Shown: piece by piece, positions 17,453 to 27,142 of the stretch
How the letters are laid out: each line of letters opens with the position of its first letter
How positions within the stretch are numbered: position 1 is the first letter of the stretch
Assembly (NCBI RefSeq): GCF_900102215.1
Contig: NZ_FNBG01000011.1
Coordinates: 1-64,000 of the forward strand
Reading direction: 5' to 3'
DNA length: 64,000 bases
Source: Fontibacillus panacisegetis
GTDB lineage: Bacteria > Bacillota > Bacilli > Paenibacillales > Paenibacillaceae
Program-made: the position numbers and the translations under genes
The notes under the pieces: generated by a model
The model's input: only the letters and a program-made list of their open reading frames with translations
Database searches by the model: none
Told to the model about the DNA's origin: nothing

Positions 17453-17590
17453 ATGAATCACCCTTTGAGCTGCCTAATTAAATACGTATCATAGGTGTAT
17501 TGTACACTATTCATATCGAAATGTTTTGACCGCAAGGATAGAGCATATCACCGCAAGCAGATCATGCCATTGACATTATTACCCCTTGGT

Positions 17591-17606
17591 TATCCAATGT
17601 TGGATA
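17591..17606. promoter_or_regulatory. Operator-like palindrome TATCCAA-TG-TTGGATA
   Basis: Inverted repeat with 7-base arms and a 2-base centre, just beyond the 3' end of the PadR gene. Its core ATCCAAyGTTG is shared with the repeat at 17912-17929 upstream of that gene, so it may be a second PadR binding site. No promoter could be assigned to it. Confidence 0.45.
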
Positions 17607-17621
17607 TTAGTTTAAAAAAAA

Positions 17622-17894
17622 TTACAACAAATCGATCACTTTATTTAAATAATCTACGTCCAGCTTCATCTTTTGGATACCATTCCGATAAATTTTTCTG
17701 ATGCGGGCTCCTGTTCGTTCTTCTCTGGACGTTTCGATCTTACTCTCTTTTTCTAGGTTGTTAAGGGCATGATACAGTGATCCCGATAGTAAATTTGCCC
17801 ATTGCTCTATCTTGCTCATCTGGATCAGGTTCTGGATCTCGTAGCCATGCATCTCTTTCATACGCAAAAAGCTAAGCACTACAAATCTTGTCAT
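17622..17894 (-). CDS. PadR-family transcriptional regulator
   Basis: A 90-residue winged-helix regulator. VVLSFLRMKEMHGYEIQNLI is the N-terminal PadR helix pair, GSLYHALNNLEKESKI the recognition region, and GARIRKIYR the wing. Most PadR proteins carry a longer dimerisation tail, so this one is at the short end (PadR_s1-like), yet it ends in a normal stop. The inner ATG (MTRFVVL) was chosen because GGAGGAG lies directly upstream; the longer frame runs into the operator-like repeat at 17912-17929. Autoregulation is likely. No obvious partner membrane protein gene is adjacent. Confidence 0.82.
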   Translation of the reverse strand: MTRFVVLSFLRMKEMHGYEIQNLIQMSKIEQWANLLSGSLYHALNNLEKESKIETSREERTGARIRKIYRNGIQKMKLDVDYLNKVIDLL

Positions 17895-17911
17895 ACGCTC
17901 CTCCGACTTAT

Positions 17912-17929
17912 ATATCCAACGTTGTATAT
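17912..17929. promoter_or_regulatory. Probable PadR operator upstream of its own gene
   Basis: ATATCCAACGTTGTATAT, an 18-base inverted repeat with one mismatched pair, lies 18 bases before the PadR start codon, next to the ribosome binding site. It shares ATCCAA-y-GTTG with the palindrome at 17591-17606. Position fits autorepression. Confidence 0.55.
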
Positions 17930-17980
17930 TCAAAATATAATATGGGAATTTTTACACTGTCAACCAAAAATAATCACAGT

Positions 17981-18535
17981 TTATGTGCTCAACTTTGATT
18001 CAGGCTCATAGTCGCTCAATTTCCCCTCATAGATCAATTGCAGTCGATCACTTTGCCGAAAATCATCCGGTGTAACGAGCGCAGGCAGCTTATTCCACAG
18101 CTTTATGCCGGATCGCTCTAGAATTTCTGCGACGAACTGCGAGCAAAAGTAGGAGTTGCTAAATTCGACCGGTTCTTTTAGTGCAACGCCAATCACTCCC
18201 AAAATATTATACAGAAACTTATTCCGCCTACGAATAAAGAGCTGCAAGACACGCTGCATTTTCTCTACTTCCCGTTCGGATACTTGAAGCTCATAGATGA
18301 CGCACGTCGTGTTCGGATACTTGCTGAACGTGCCTGTCTTGATATCCTCCTTCACGAATCCACCATTCAGGGGGTTGTGTGGATTCTTTCTCCCAAAGCT
18401 GTACAATTCGGAAAGCGTCCTATCAAAGGAAATCGAAGCATGATTATACGGCGCCTTCGTGTAGGTCTTAATCATTTTGGTAAAAAGCGTTCCGGTATTC
18501 GTAAGTAAAATATAAACTGAGCAATCTCCTGCCAT
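17981..18535 (-). CDS. Permuted NlpC/P60-like (YiiX/papain-fold) protein
   Basis: A 184-residue protein with the layout of circularly permuted NlpC/P60 (YaeF/YiiX-like) proteins: an early His in APYNHASISFD and a later Cys in SYFCSQFVAEIL, the expected catalytic pair, here in His-then-Cys order. No signal peptide or transmembrane helix is evident, so it may act in the cytosol. Such proteins are predicted cysteine peptidases, amidases or lipid-modifying enzymes; the substrate cannot be stated. It stands alone between the PadR gene and a divergent CdsA-like gene. The ribosome binding site before the ATG is weak (GGGG, about 12 bases). Confidence 0.7.
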   Translation of the reverse strand: MAGDCSVYILLTNTGTLFTKMIKTYTKAPYNHASISFDRTLSELYSFGRKNPHNPLNGGFVKEDIKTGTFSKYPNTTCVIYELQVSEREVEKMQRVLQLFIRRRNKFLYNILGVIGVALKEPVEFSNSYFCSQFVAEILERSGIKLWNKLPALVTPDDFRQSDRLQLIYEGKLSDYEPESKLST

Positions 18536-18632
18536 TTAAAAAATTTCCCCTTATCAAGTTTCGACTATTCCTTCATAATAGCATATGATCCCTTTTATGG
18601 AATCCTACCTGACGATAAGTAGGTGATTGGCA

Positions 18633-19550
18633 ATGAACAGCAGCTCATTATACACATTAACCCTTATTTTTATCGCTTTATTGGCCATTCATTTAATTTA
18701 TTATGTGCTAAGAAGAATTCAGCCAAACAGGGACTATTCGGGTATTGGTGTTCGCTTCAAAACCTGGTGGGGCATGTTTATTATTTTAAGTTTAGCAACC
18801 CTTTTTAATCCGGTCGTCTCGTTGCTCTCCCTGATGATGCTTACCTTCTTTGCGCTAAAAGAATATTTCTCCATGATCCGATCGAGAAAAGCGGACCGCA
18901 GGCTGTATCTATGGGCATACCTGTCCATTCCAGTGCAGTTCTATTGGATTTATACCGAATGGTACGGGATGTTTATTATTTTTATCCCTGTGTATGTATT
19001 CTTGTTCTTACCGCTCCCGCGACTGATCAACAAAGGAACCATTGGCTTTCTGCGCAGTGTCAGCTCGACCCAATGGGGTCTTATGCTGATGGTGTTCGGG
19101 CTTAGTCACCTTGCCTATTTCCAATTCGCAACTCCCCGGTATGGTGGAGGACTGGTATTGTTTCTAGTGCTATTAACCCAGCTTAATGATGTTGTGCATT
19201 ATCTGGCATCCATTTATTTCGGCAAACGAAAAGTGGTCCCCACTGCTAACCCGTATCTAACTTGGGAAGGGTTTGCCTCCGCATTCCTTGTCACTACTGT
19301 ATGCTCGTATCTGATCTACCCGTATTTGACGCCGCTTGATCCAACCTTTGGCTTCGTCTCCGGTATGCTGATCAGCTTGAGCGGTTTCTTCGGCAGCTTA
19401 ACGGTATCTGTTCTGAAGCGAGATTTATTAATCGGAGATGACGATAAGTTCGAAGCCCTGAAAAAAAGCTATATGAGCCGCGTTGACAGCCTGGCTTATA
19501 CCTCACCTGTTTTTTTTCATGTCATCCGGTATTTTTTCGATTTTATGTAG
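18633..19550 (+). CDS. CdsA-like phosphatidate cytidylyltransferase family membrane protein
   Basis: About 305 residues with roughly eight transmembrane segments. The C-terminal half shows the family region: QLNDVVHYLASIYFGKRK (D-x-x-x-Y-x-x-G-x-x-x-G-K-like), NPYLTWEGF (the K/T-W-E-G motif next to P) and LKRDLLIGDD (S/T-x-x-KR-x-x-x-x-KD-like). CDP-diacylglycerol synthase activates phosphatidic acid with CTP for phospholipid synthesis. Several motif residues differ from the housekeeping CdsA, so this is probably a paralogue; a different polyisoprenyl or lipid substrate is possible. The ATG at 18633 is preferred to TTG 18627 because AGGTG lies 8 bases before it. It is followed by a convergent response-regulator gene. 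Confidence 0.78.
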   Translation: MNSSSLYTLTLIFIALLAIHLIYYVLRRIQPNRDYSGIGVRFKTWWGMFIILSLATLFNPVVSLLSLMMLTFFALKEYFSMIRSRKADRRLYLWAYLSIPVQFYWIYTEWYGMFIIFIPVYVFLFLPLPRLINKGTIGFLRSVSSTQWGLMLMVFGLSHLAYFQFATPRYGGGLVLFLVLLTQLNDVVHYLASIYFGKRKVVPTANPYLTWEGFASAFLVTTVCSYLIYPYLTPLDPTFGFVSGMLISLSGFFGSLTVSVLKRDLLIGDDDKFEALKKSYMSRVDSLAYTSPVFFHVIRYFFDFM

Positions 19551-19563
19551 TATGTAGCGCTGG

Positions 19564-20235
19564 TTATTTACCCGGCCCGTTTCCTTCATTAGCTAACAAT
19601 TCTCGTAATCGTATACTTGCCTGTAGTCGATCCATTACACCTAATTTGCTATATAGGTTACTCATATAATTACGGACTGTACCCTCAGAAATATACAGTG
19701 CGGCAGCAATGTCACGGTTGTTGCGGCCCTTGACTACCAGCTCGGCAATATCCCGCTCCCGCTCAGTTAATCGGATTCGCTGATCTACTGTTGTTCCTGG
19801 TGAGCGATGCAGCTCCATCTGCGACATTCTGCTAGCTAATTTGGAGGCTACGGCAATCGGTAAAATAAACTGACCGGATACGGTGTCACGAATCGCTGCA
19901 AGCATTTTGTCAGTATCCATATCCTTTAATATATAACCATTCGCCCCACTTGCCAGACCGTCAACAATGTAGTTATCTTCGAGAAACGTAGTCAATATGA
20001 GAATGCTGGTATCAGGGTGATTCTGCTTTATTTTCCTTAATGCAGAAATACCGTCCATTTCCGGCATTTGAATATCCATCATCACTAGTGTCGGTCTTAG
20101 CTGATCCACCATCTTGCAAACCTCTATCCCATTGCCGGCAACACCAACCACTTCCATATCATCCTCTAAATCCAGTATTGTTCTTAATCCTTCTCTTATC
20201 ATCATCTGATCATCAGCAATAACGATCGTTATCAT
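19564..20235 (-). CDS. NarL/LuxR-family response regulator
   Basis: A 223-residue regulator with an N-terminal receiver (IVIADDQMMIREGL acidic pocket; phospho-acceptor Asp in LVMMDIQMPEMDG; LTTF and the conserved Lys in ILKDMD) and a C-terminal GerE/LuxR helix-turn-helix (LTERERDIAELVVKGRNN, YISEGTVRNYMSNLYSKLG). It lies 20 bases after the large sensor kinase gene on the same strand, and that kinase has a HisKA_3 domain, the normal partner class, so the two form a two-component system. GGGAGGGG precedes the ATG. Target genes unknown; the divergent GGDEF gene is a candidate. Confidence 0.93.
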   Translation of the reverse strand: MITIVIADDQMMIREGLRTILDLEDDMEVVGVAGNGIEVCKMVDQLRPTLVMMDIQMPEMDGISALRKIKQNHPDTSILILTTFLEDNYIVDGLASGANGYILKDMDTDKMLAAIRDTVSGQFILPIAVASKLASRMSQMELHRSPGTTVDQRIRLTERERDIAELVVKGRNNRDIAAALYISEGTVRNYMSNLYSKLGVMDRLQASIRLRELLANEGNGPGK

Positions 20236-20255
20236 CCCGAACCCCTCCCCATTTA

Positions 20256-23200
20256 TTACATGGAATAAGGCAAACTAATCCGCAGCAAGCATCCCTTGTT
20301 CGGCTCCGAATCAATATTTAATGTGCCCTTTAGCTGTTTTACGCGTTCTCTCATCATTTTAAGCCCAAAGCCCATTTTCATTTCACTCGAACCTGTACCG
20401 TTATCTGCTAATCTAAACTGCACTGAAGAGCCATCATCTCGTATGCTGAAGCTAAACTCACTGCAATGTCCATGCCTGATTCCATTAGTCAAACCTTCCT
20501 GCAACGCATGGTATATGACCTTCTTTTGCATTAACGTTAAATGCTCGATCGGATCTATCATCGCATGAATACTAACTCCCGCATTGCGCTCGGTCTCTAG
20601 TATTAACTGATGTAGCGCCTCCTCAATATCATAGTACTTATCCTCTTTCAGCATATGAACAGAGTTCCGGATTTCACTCAGACTATGCCTGACCATATCC
20701 TGGGCTTCCTTCAATCGAACCACAGCACTGTCACGATCCTTGTCAAGAAGTCGCTTGCCTGCTTCGATCTGAAGAATGGTTGAAGTGAGGGTGTGCCCGA
20801 CTATATCATGGATTTCCTGAGCAATACGGGTTCGTTCCGCATAGACTGTCGCTTCCGCCAAAGCCTCGGAGGCTAGCTGCATCGATTTCTCAAGACTGCG
20901 TGTTCGTTCCTCGACCTCAGTCTCCAGATTATTTTTCAAGTATTGTATTCCTGAAAACAGCTTGGCATTTGCAATCGAAATGGCACTTTGAGAGCTTAAG
21001 AGCTTCAAAGTATCTAGCCGTTCCTTAGTAAATACACCTGTGGACAGATTGTTCTCCATATACAGCAAGCAAATCAATTTGCTCTGGTACATAATCGGGA
21101 GACAAAGTACTGATTTTAGTCCCTTATCCTTCACATAATCATTACGTTTAAATGCATCATTGCTTGCAGCATTATGCAATACGACTTCTTCGTTGATCCT
21201 TGCTGTATATCCTACTATGGATGTCGGAACGAGATGCTCCGCAGCATGTAATGGAATCGATTCAACATGCAGCTTCCTCACCGTTCCATACGCCTCAACC
21301 ATCCACTTTCCGTCATAATCAAAGATCAATGCACCATATTCGGCTCCCGCGTTCTGCAGCATAATACGCAAGAGCATGTCCAGCAAGCGGTCCATTTCCA
21401 TTTCACTGGATAATGCTTGTGCAGACATAGCCACCGACAAATAATCAATTCGATCCAGATCATTGTCCCGCTTAAACTGCAGCAGGTAGCCGTATTTCTT
21501 TTTTATTTCTGCCGTTTTCGCGAGTGCACCCCACTTAAGATAAGCTTCATAAGCTTCATTCATATACAGCTTCGCAATCATTGATTTACCAGTGCGCAAA
21601 CCATATTTAGCAAAGCACTCGGCAATGATACCCACATTGTGAATGTATCCGCGCGAACGGGCACTAGCTAACGCCTCCTCATACAGCTGCTCGGCAAGTC
21701 GATCATTTTGCTTTAATCCAGCTAGCTCTGCTTTAGCCAACAAATATTTATGTAAATTCATTTCTGGACACTGACGAGCCATGATCTTTAGACTTTTCAC
21801 GCTGCGATACACTTGATTCAAATATTTTTGTTGTTCACGCTGGTTTCCTGCCGCATAGAGCTCCTTCAATACCAGTACAAGATAATAATGATAACTGGAC
21901 GAATCTGCGATCCTTCTCTTCCTGGGGCTATGAGTATGCAAGGTTTGTTGCAGTATCCGGTATGCCTGGTGGTAATCACCAAATAAGTAACTCGTAATGT
22001 ATTGATATAAATATATTAACTCCTGTAGCTGCTGGGCAGCTCCTTCAGTCAAGTTGTCTTTGAATGACTCTGCTTCAACATCTGTCCCTATAAATGGATC
22101 GTCAGACTCTCGATATCCGGTAAGCCTTGAGATTAACTCTGCAAATATAGCTCCCTGCTTCCAGTGTGATCTATTGTTATTTCGCAAAAATGATGATGAA
22201 TGAGACATTAATTTTGAATAGATATCATTTAAGGGATGCCCAAATTCAAAAAGCATTGCTCCATTGATCAGCATACTCTGATTGGCATGCCATAAATCTA
22301 CGAATTGCCAGTTACCCTTACTGATATCCTCGGCAAATCCATGAAGCAGATTTGGCTCGTATTTAATCCAGCTGTGATAACAAAGGGAGAATGAATTACA
22401 TGCCTGGGCATACAATTTAGGCTCCTTTTTCGACACCTCACAGGCAAGTTTCCCCCATTTATATACCTCATCGTACTTGCGGGACTGATAATTTAGCATT
22501 AATGCATAGCCTGCGAAACATATTGAAGCCTCTGGGGTCATTCCGTAATCCAACGTCATCTCTAGCATGGTCAGGATGCAAGAAACCCATCCATCGTTAT
22601 TCGTTATAAAGCAAACATTACTTATGTCTACCAGAACAGACATTGCTAACCTATATCGTTCATCGGTCATGGGCGCCAGTTTACCTATCATTTCTACCGA
22701 ATGCTTACGTAGTTTTCTTTGGACCCTCATCCAATGAGTAACTAAATTCAGCGGACTAGGTGTTAAATGATATTGGATGCCCAACCATTTCAGACTCATC
22801 TTGCCAAAAATAATGACCTCCTCATAGTGATCCCGGTTCACTTCCAACCGGGTCATTATGATAGACACCTGTGCTTTATCAAAATCCGTAGCTGCCTTCT
22901 CCAATAACAGGATGAGCAATTCGTGGGCACAGTCCAAATGGTCACATAAAAATTCCACTTCTGCCCGTGCCTTATAGGCTCGATAGCTCAAATCATAACA
23001 GGAATCCCAGCATGCTCCATCTAACAGTTCAGTTGCTTGCTGCAAATATTCCCGTGCAGTCTCAAATGTGGCAGATTGCTTATGCTTCAGCCCAGCTGTC
23101 AGGTTAAGCTCGACTAGCTCAAGTCTTTTCCCCTGACCAATCACTTCATGGACAACTTGATTCAAATGCTCCAGCACTTCAAAAACTTGAACATCCTCGC

Positions 23201-25331
23201 CAGCTCTCATACGGCCAGCTAAAAGCCAACCAATTGCCAAATGCAGCTGCGAGCGCTCCTGTTCAGTTGCCAGCTCATAAGCAGATTGTCGTATACGATC
23301 ATGCTGAAAGATGTAACTCTCTCTTTTCCCATGAACAGGCTCAAGCAAGCGGCTTTTAACTGTGCTTTGCGCCCATTCCGAACATTCAATAGCTTGAAAA
23401 CCCGCGACAATAGACAGCGCCTCTATATCAAAACATTTTCCCAAAAAAGCTGATCTGGTGAGAATATGTAAAGCCCTATTATCCATGTCTATTATCTGAC
23501 TCGATAACGATGCAGCCATTTGATCAGAAACGCTCCATCCCGCGATCCTCCTGATATCCCATTGCCAAACTCTGTCGTGTTCATGAAAAAATATTAGCTT
23601 ATGATCCGACAGCTTCTGTAAAAACTCCTTCAGGAATAACGGGTTTCCCCCCGTCTTATGCAGCAGTACATCAATTAACTCATCCACACCGTTCAACGTG
23701 ACATGGAAATATGGGCTGAGCATTTGTTTTAAAGCTTGATGATCATAAGCAGTTAGATGGATCTCTTCCATCTGTACTTGCTTGTCTCTGAAATGCATCA
23801 CTAGCTGTCTTAGCGGATGTAACGGAGTCAACTCTTGATCCCGATAAGCACCAACAATCATGACATATTTAGCATCTCTGGCTAATAACAAATGATCCAG
23901 GTATTGAATTGATGCTTCATCTACCCATTGCAGGTCATCCAGAAGCAGCACAAGAGGCTGATCATTCTCGAAAAATAGCCCAAAGAACCGATCCATCACA
24001 AGGTGAAGCTCGGTCCCCTCATCCCTTCGCAGCATACTATTATCATTATCAACAATATGCTGCTCACCGACTAACCATTGCAGACGCGGGACCATATCAA
24101 TTAGTACTTGGCCGCCGTAACCCTGCAGCGCATCTAATATTCTTAATCTCCATACCTCTACTTGAAGCTGATTAGATGTTAGTAAATGAGACACCAGCTG
24201 TTCGATCACATGTATCCAAATTGCATAAGGCTCTACAGATGCAGACAGTTTGGGCTTGCCAATAGCAAAAAACATCTCAGAAGGTACTTCCCGGCCCAAT
24301 GTCTCCACTACCAGGGAGGTTTTACCGATCCCGGCACTCCCGCTCACCCATACAACTACGGACTCTCCCCTTGATGCCTTGTTCAGCGCTTCTACTAATA
24401 TTTGCTCCTCATCACGTCTGCCAAACAGGCCATCTGAAATGACCCATTTCTCCAAAATATCACGATTAGCAATAGGAAACGGCTGAACCTTCCCGGATAC
24501 TCTTAGCTGAATCAAGCATTCTTCCAAATCGGAATATATTCCGTATGCACTTGCGTACCTGGCATCAGGCATCTTTTCCATACATTTATTGATAATATTT
24601 GAGATGACCCTTGGGATTGATTTATTTTTAATATCAATAGGGTCTGGAGTGGTGGCTAAATGATGATATACCAAATCCAGTGCATTCTGTAACTCAAATG
24701 GAAGGCATCCCGCAAACCATTCATACAGAATAACGCCTATACTATAAAAATCCGAACGATAATCCGATACCATTCCCGTTCTTCCGGTCTGTTCCGGTGA
24801 GAGGTAAGGAAGTGCAGATTCCAGCCTCCCCTCATTAGTCGGTAGCGGATTAGTCAGACCCTCTTTGACGCTGCTTGCTTGTATATCTATCAATTTCACA
24901 TCACGGAGGTCTTTGCTGACCATCAGATGTAGAGGTGTAATTTCATTTAACGTGATTTGTTCACGATGAATTTGGCGAATACAAGCTACTATGGCGATCG
25001 CAACCTCCAGAAGATTCGATAGCTTTAATGAATCCCTTTGCGCTTGCATCATCCCCTTAAGCGTAGTCCCACCAGAGTCGCGCATGAATAACACAGGTCT
25101 GCCGCCTACGGTTTCCAGATGATATGGTTCAAGTACCCCGTTGCCTCTCAATTCTAGCAGCTGTTTGTACTCGTATTGAAAAGAAGGCATCCTGCCGGGT
25201 CCAGAATATTGATCGCTAGTTACCTTTGCAATCATACTCAAATTATCTTCTATTCGCACCACACGATACAAGCTGATCTCCTCGTTGCCTCCCAGCTCTT
25301 CAACAACTCGGTATCCTGATAGCTCCAACAT
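20256..25331 (-). CDS. Large signalling protein: degenerate Ser/Thr kinase, AAA ATPase, TPR-like, GAF and histidine kinase
   Basis: About 1690 residues, cytosolic. Numbering from the longer GTG frame at 25412: eukaryotic-type kinase fold (about 30-320), AAA/STAND ATPase (Walker A SGSAGIGKTSLV about 360; Walker B LVLLLDDLQWVD about 484), helical TPR-like region (750-1300), GAF domain (about 1345-1485), a coiled segment, HisKA_3 (phospho-acceptor His in RIAQEIHDIVGHTLT) and HATPase (LADNGTG, GFGLKMMRER). In the kinase domain the HRD-K-x-x-N motif reads NEITPLHLM and DFG reads DIQ, so it is probably a pseudokinase, while the LSPEQTGRTG segment is retained. The architecture matches the PknK-like multi-sensor kinases of cyanobacteria and Paenibacillus. 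The start at ATG 25331 is chosen from the domain edge and a GGGTAGGG site; ATG 25355 or GTG 25412 are possible. Confidence 0.87.
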   Translation of the reverse strand: MLELSGYRVVEELGGNEEISLYRVVRIEDNLSMIAKVTSDQYSGPGRMPSFQYEYKQLLELRGNGVLEPYHLETVGGRPVLFMRDSGGTTLKGMMQAQRDSLKLSNLLEVAIAIVACIRQIHREQITLNEITPLHLMVSKDLRDVKLIDIQASSVKEGLTNPLPTNEGRLESALPYLSPEQTGRTGMVSDYRSDFYSIGVILYEWFAGCLPFELQNALDLVYHHLATTPDPIDIKNKSIPRVISNIINKCMEKMPDARYASAYGIYSDLEECLIQLRVSGKVQPFPIANRDILEKWVISDGLFGRRDEEQILVEALNKASRGESVVVWVSGSAGIGKTSLVVETLGREVPSEMFFAIGKPKLSASVEPYAIWIHVIEQLVSHLLTSNQLQVEVWRLRILDALQGYGGQVLIDMVPRLQWLVGEQHIVDNDNSMLRRDEGTELHLVMDRFFGLFFENDQPLVLLLDDLQWVDEASIQYLDHLLLARDAKYVMIVGAYRDQELTPLHPLRQLVMHFRDKQVQMEEIHLTAYDHQALKQMLSPYFHVTLNGVDELIDVLLHKTGGNPLFLKEFLQKLSDHKLIFFHEHDRVWQWDIRRIAGWSVSDQMAASLSSQIIDMDNRALHILTRSAFLGKCFDIEALSIVAGFQAIECSEWAQSTVKSRLLEPVHGKRESYIFQHDRIRQSAYELATEQERSQLHLAIGWLLAGRMRAGEDVQVFEVLEHLNQVVHEVIGQGKRLELVELNLTAGLKHKQSATFETAREYLQQATELLDGACWDSCYDLSYRAYKARAEVEFLCDHLDCAHELLILLLEKAATDFDKAQVSIIMTRLEVNRDHYEEVIIFGKMSLKWLGIQYHLTPSPLNLVTHWMRVQRKLRKHSVEMIGKLAPMTDERYRLAMSVLVDISNVCFITNNDGWVSCILTMLEMTLDYGMTPEASICFAGYALMLNYQSRKYDEVYKWGKLACEVSKKEPKLYAQACNSFSLCYHSWIKYEPNLLHGFAEDISKGNWQFVDLWHANQSMLINGAMLFEFGHPLNDIYSKLMSHSSSFLRNNNRSHWKQGAIFAELISRLTGYRESDDPFIGTDVEAESFKDNLTEGAAQQLQELIYLYQYITSYLFGDYHQAYRILQQTLHTHSPRKRRIADSSSYHYYLVLVLKELYAAGNQREQQKYLNQVYRSVKSLKIMARQCPEMNLHKYLLAKAELAGLKQNDRLAEQLYEEALASARSRGYIHNVGIIAECFAKYGLRTGKSMIAKLYMNEAYEAYLKWGALAKTAEIKKKYGYLLQFKRDNDLDRIDYLSVAMSAQALSSEMEMDRLLDMLLRIMLQNAGAEYGALIFDYDGKWMVEAYGTVRKLHVESIPLHAAEHLVPTSIVGYTARINEEVVLHNAASNDAFKRNDYVKDKGLKSVLCLPIMYQSKLICLLYMENNLSTGVFTKERLDTLKLLSSQSAISIANAKLFSGIQYLKNNLETEVEERTRSLEKSMQLASEALAEATVYAERTRIAQEIHDIVGHTLTSTILQIEAGKRLLDKDRDSAVVRLKEAQDMVRHSLSEIRNSVHMLKEDKYYDIEEALHQLILETERNAGVSIHAMIDPIEHLTLMQKKVIYHALQEGLTNGIRHGHCSEFSFSIRDDGSSVQFRLADNGTGSSEMKMGFGLKMMRERVKQLKGTLNIDSEPNKGCLLRISLPYSM

Positions 25332-25487
25332 GACCCTACCCGCTTTTGTAGCCATATTTTTAGTATTACTCCCATCATAACAAACCTGAAATATTCCATA
25401 AACACAAGTCACCTAAAATAAATTAGAATAACATAATAACAACTTTTGCTCAGTTGCATAAATCACAGAAAGTCCTGGTGAGATAGA

Positions 25488-27002
25488 ATGTCTTTGAAAA
25501 TCGCACTGATCCTTTTGTTTACACATGGGTTGCCGATTCTATTTTTTACTTATATGGCTACAGACGTATTGCTGCGTAACAGAAAAAAAGCAGATCACAT
25601 CCTGCTTAGTCTCATCTCTCTCTGTTACCTTCTTCTATTCGCCGAAGAGTATGTTAGAAATCAGGTCCCTTTAGAATACAGCGGGATTCTTTCCTCAGCT
25701 TGGTTAAGCAGTGTCGGCATTATTATTCCGGGGCTTTGCTTCCATTTTCTAATCAAGTTCACCAGGCTGGACTCAAAAATGCCGCGATTCATTTATCCTT
25801 ACATTTTTTACGTACCGGTCATCTTTGTTCTGCTGAACCTTGCGACAGGTGCCCAGTTGATCTCGGCACAGCAATTTTATCAGGCTGGTATGTGGAAGCT
25901 GCCTGTTTATAACGATGGTTATTACATAGCCATGACATCCAGCATTGTTAGTGATCTCCTGTTTCTGATTCCGCTCTTCATTGCCAAGAAGAAAGCTGAC
26001 ACCCACGAGCAAAAATCCATCTACAATCAGCTGGTCATCGGCATTATCGTCTCAATTATTTGGCATATCGTGTTTGGTTATATCAACTATGGCGACAGCT
26101 TGCCGCCTTATCCGTATCTATATAGCGGAATCATATGGTGTTACTTTTTACGACATACGATGAGGAGGCATGATTTTCTTAATTTGTACGATAAACGATA
26201 TGAGAAGCTGTTCAATATGAATCCCGATCCAATTGTTCTGGTTGACCTTAAAGGAACCATTAAAAATGCGAATCCAGGGGCATTGGAATTATTTGGTGCA
26301 AAGAAACTGCGATCCCCTTCTTTTTTTGATTTACTGAATGATAAGATCAAAGAAAGAATACAGGCTCATAAGGAGATCATTCATTATGAAACCGAACTCC
26401 TGCACGAAAACAAACGGTTCATCCTGCTCGTAGATGCCGATTATGTGTGGGTTGATAATGAGCAGCACGTCCTGCTGATTCTTCGGGATGTCACAATGCA
26501 AAAAGTATATCAGGAAGAAATTCAATTTTTAGCCTACCACGACCCGCTAACCAGACTGCCGAATCGCAGATATTTCCATGAAAAATTAGATGAAGCCTTG
26601 CTGGAGTCTGAACGCAACCATGAAACACTGGCTTTGTTCCTTATTGATCTGGACAAAATCAAATGGCTAAACGATAATCATGGACATCTTGCCGGTGATG
26701 ATGTGCTAAAGCATGCTGCAGGCATTATTAGAGACACCGCAACTAACTCTCACGGGATGGCAGCGAGAATGGGTGGCGATGAGTTTATTATGTATATCAG
26801 CGGCTCACCTTCCAAGCAGGACATTCAAACCATCATTGAAAAGATGCAGCTCAGCCTTTCCCAATTCATGTTCAAGTACGGGACAACTCCTGTCGCCATG
26901 AGCATCGGGGTAAGCTATTATCCGACAGATGGCAAGGATGGACAAGCATTGATCAATATTGCAGATAATGCTATGTACGAGATGAAAAGAAGTCATACAT
27001 AA
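25488..27002 (+). CDS. Membrane diguanylate cyclase: seven-helix sensor, PAS, GGDEF
   Basis: A 504-residue protein. The first 230 residues contain seven hydrophobic segments, like the histidine-kinase N-terminal 7TM sensor module; then a PAS domain (about 235-340; LFNMNPDPIVLVDLKGTIKN) and a GGDEF domain (about 345-504) with FLIDLDKIKWLNDNHGH and an intact RMGGDEF active site. It should make cyclic di-GMP from two GTP. The usual RxxD inhibitory site five residues before GGDEF reads NSHG, so product inhibition at that site is unlikely. No EAL domain. The gene is divergent from the large sensor kinase, sharing an intergenic region of under 160 bases, which suggests a functional link (inference). 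Confidence 0.9.
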   Translation: MSLKIALILLFTHGLPILFFTYMATDVLLRNRKKADHILLSLISLCYLLLFAEEYVRNQVPLEYSGILSSAWLSSVGIIIPGLCFHFLIKFTRLDSKMPRFIYPYIFYVPVIFVLLNLATGAQLISAQQFYQAGMWKLPVYNDGYYIAMTSSIVSDLLFLIPLFIAKKKADTHEQKSIYNQLVIGIIVSIIWHIVFGYINYGDSLPPYPYLYSGIIWCYFLRHTMRRHDFLNLYDKRYEKLFNMNPDPIVLVDLKGTIKNANPGALELFGAKKLRSPSFFDLLNDKIKERIQAHKEIIHYETELLHENKRFILLVDADYVWVDNEQHVLLILRDVTMQKVYQEEIQFLAYHDPLTRLPNRRYFHEKLDEALLESERNHETLALFLIDLDKIKWLNDNHGHLAGDDVLKHAAGIIRDTATNSHGMAARMGGDEFIMYISGSPSKQDIQTIIEKMQLSLSQFMFKYGTTPVAMSIGVSYYPTDGKDGQALINIADNAMYEMKRSHT

Positions 27003-27102
27003 CCTGGAACTGTTTATATAATAGAAGTCTTCTTAAGTTCAATCATAGTAATTATTTTCATGAACAGATAGTGAGTGATGTCATCATTTTTGTCATGTTA
27101 CA

Positions 27103-27130
27103 TTTGTAATTATTTGTAATTATTTGTAAT
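27103..27130. repeat. Short 10-bp tandem repeat TTTGTAATTA
   Basis: Two full units and most of a third, in the AT-rich gap after the GGDEF gene and just before dispersed repeat copy B. It could be simple slippage; no function seen. Confidence 0.6.
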
Positions 27131-27142
27131 ATTATTAGATGT

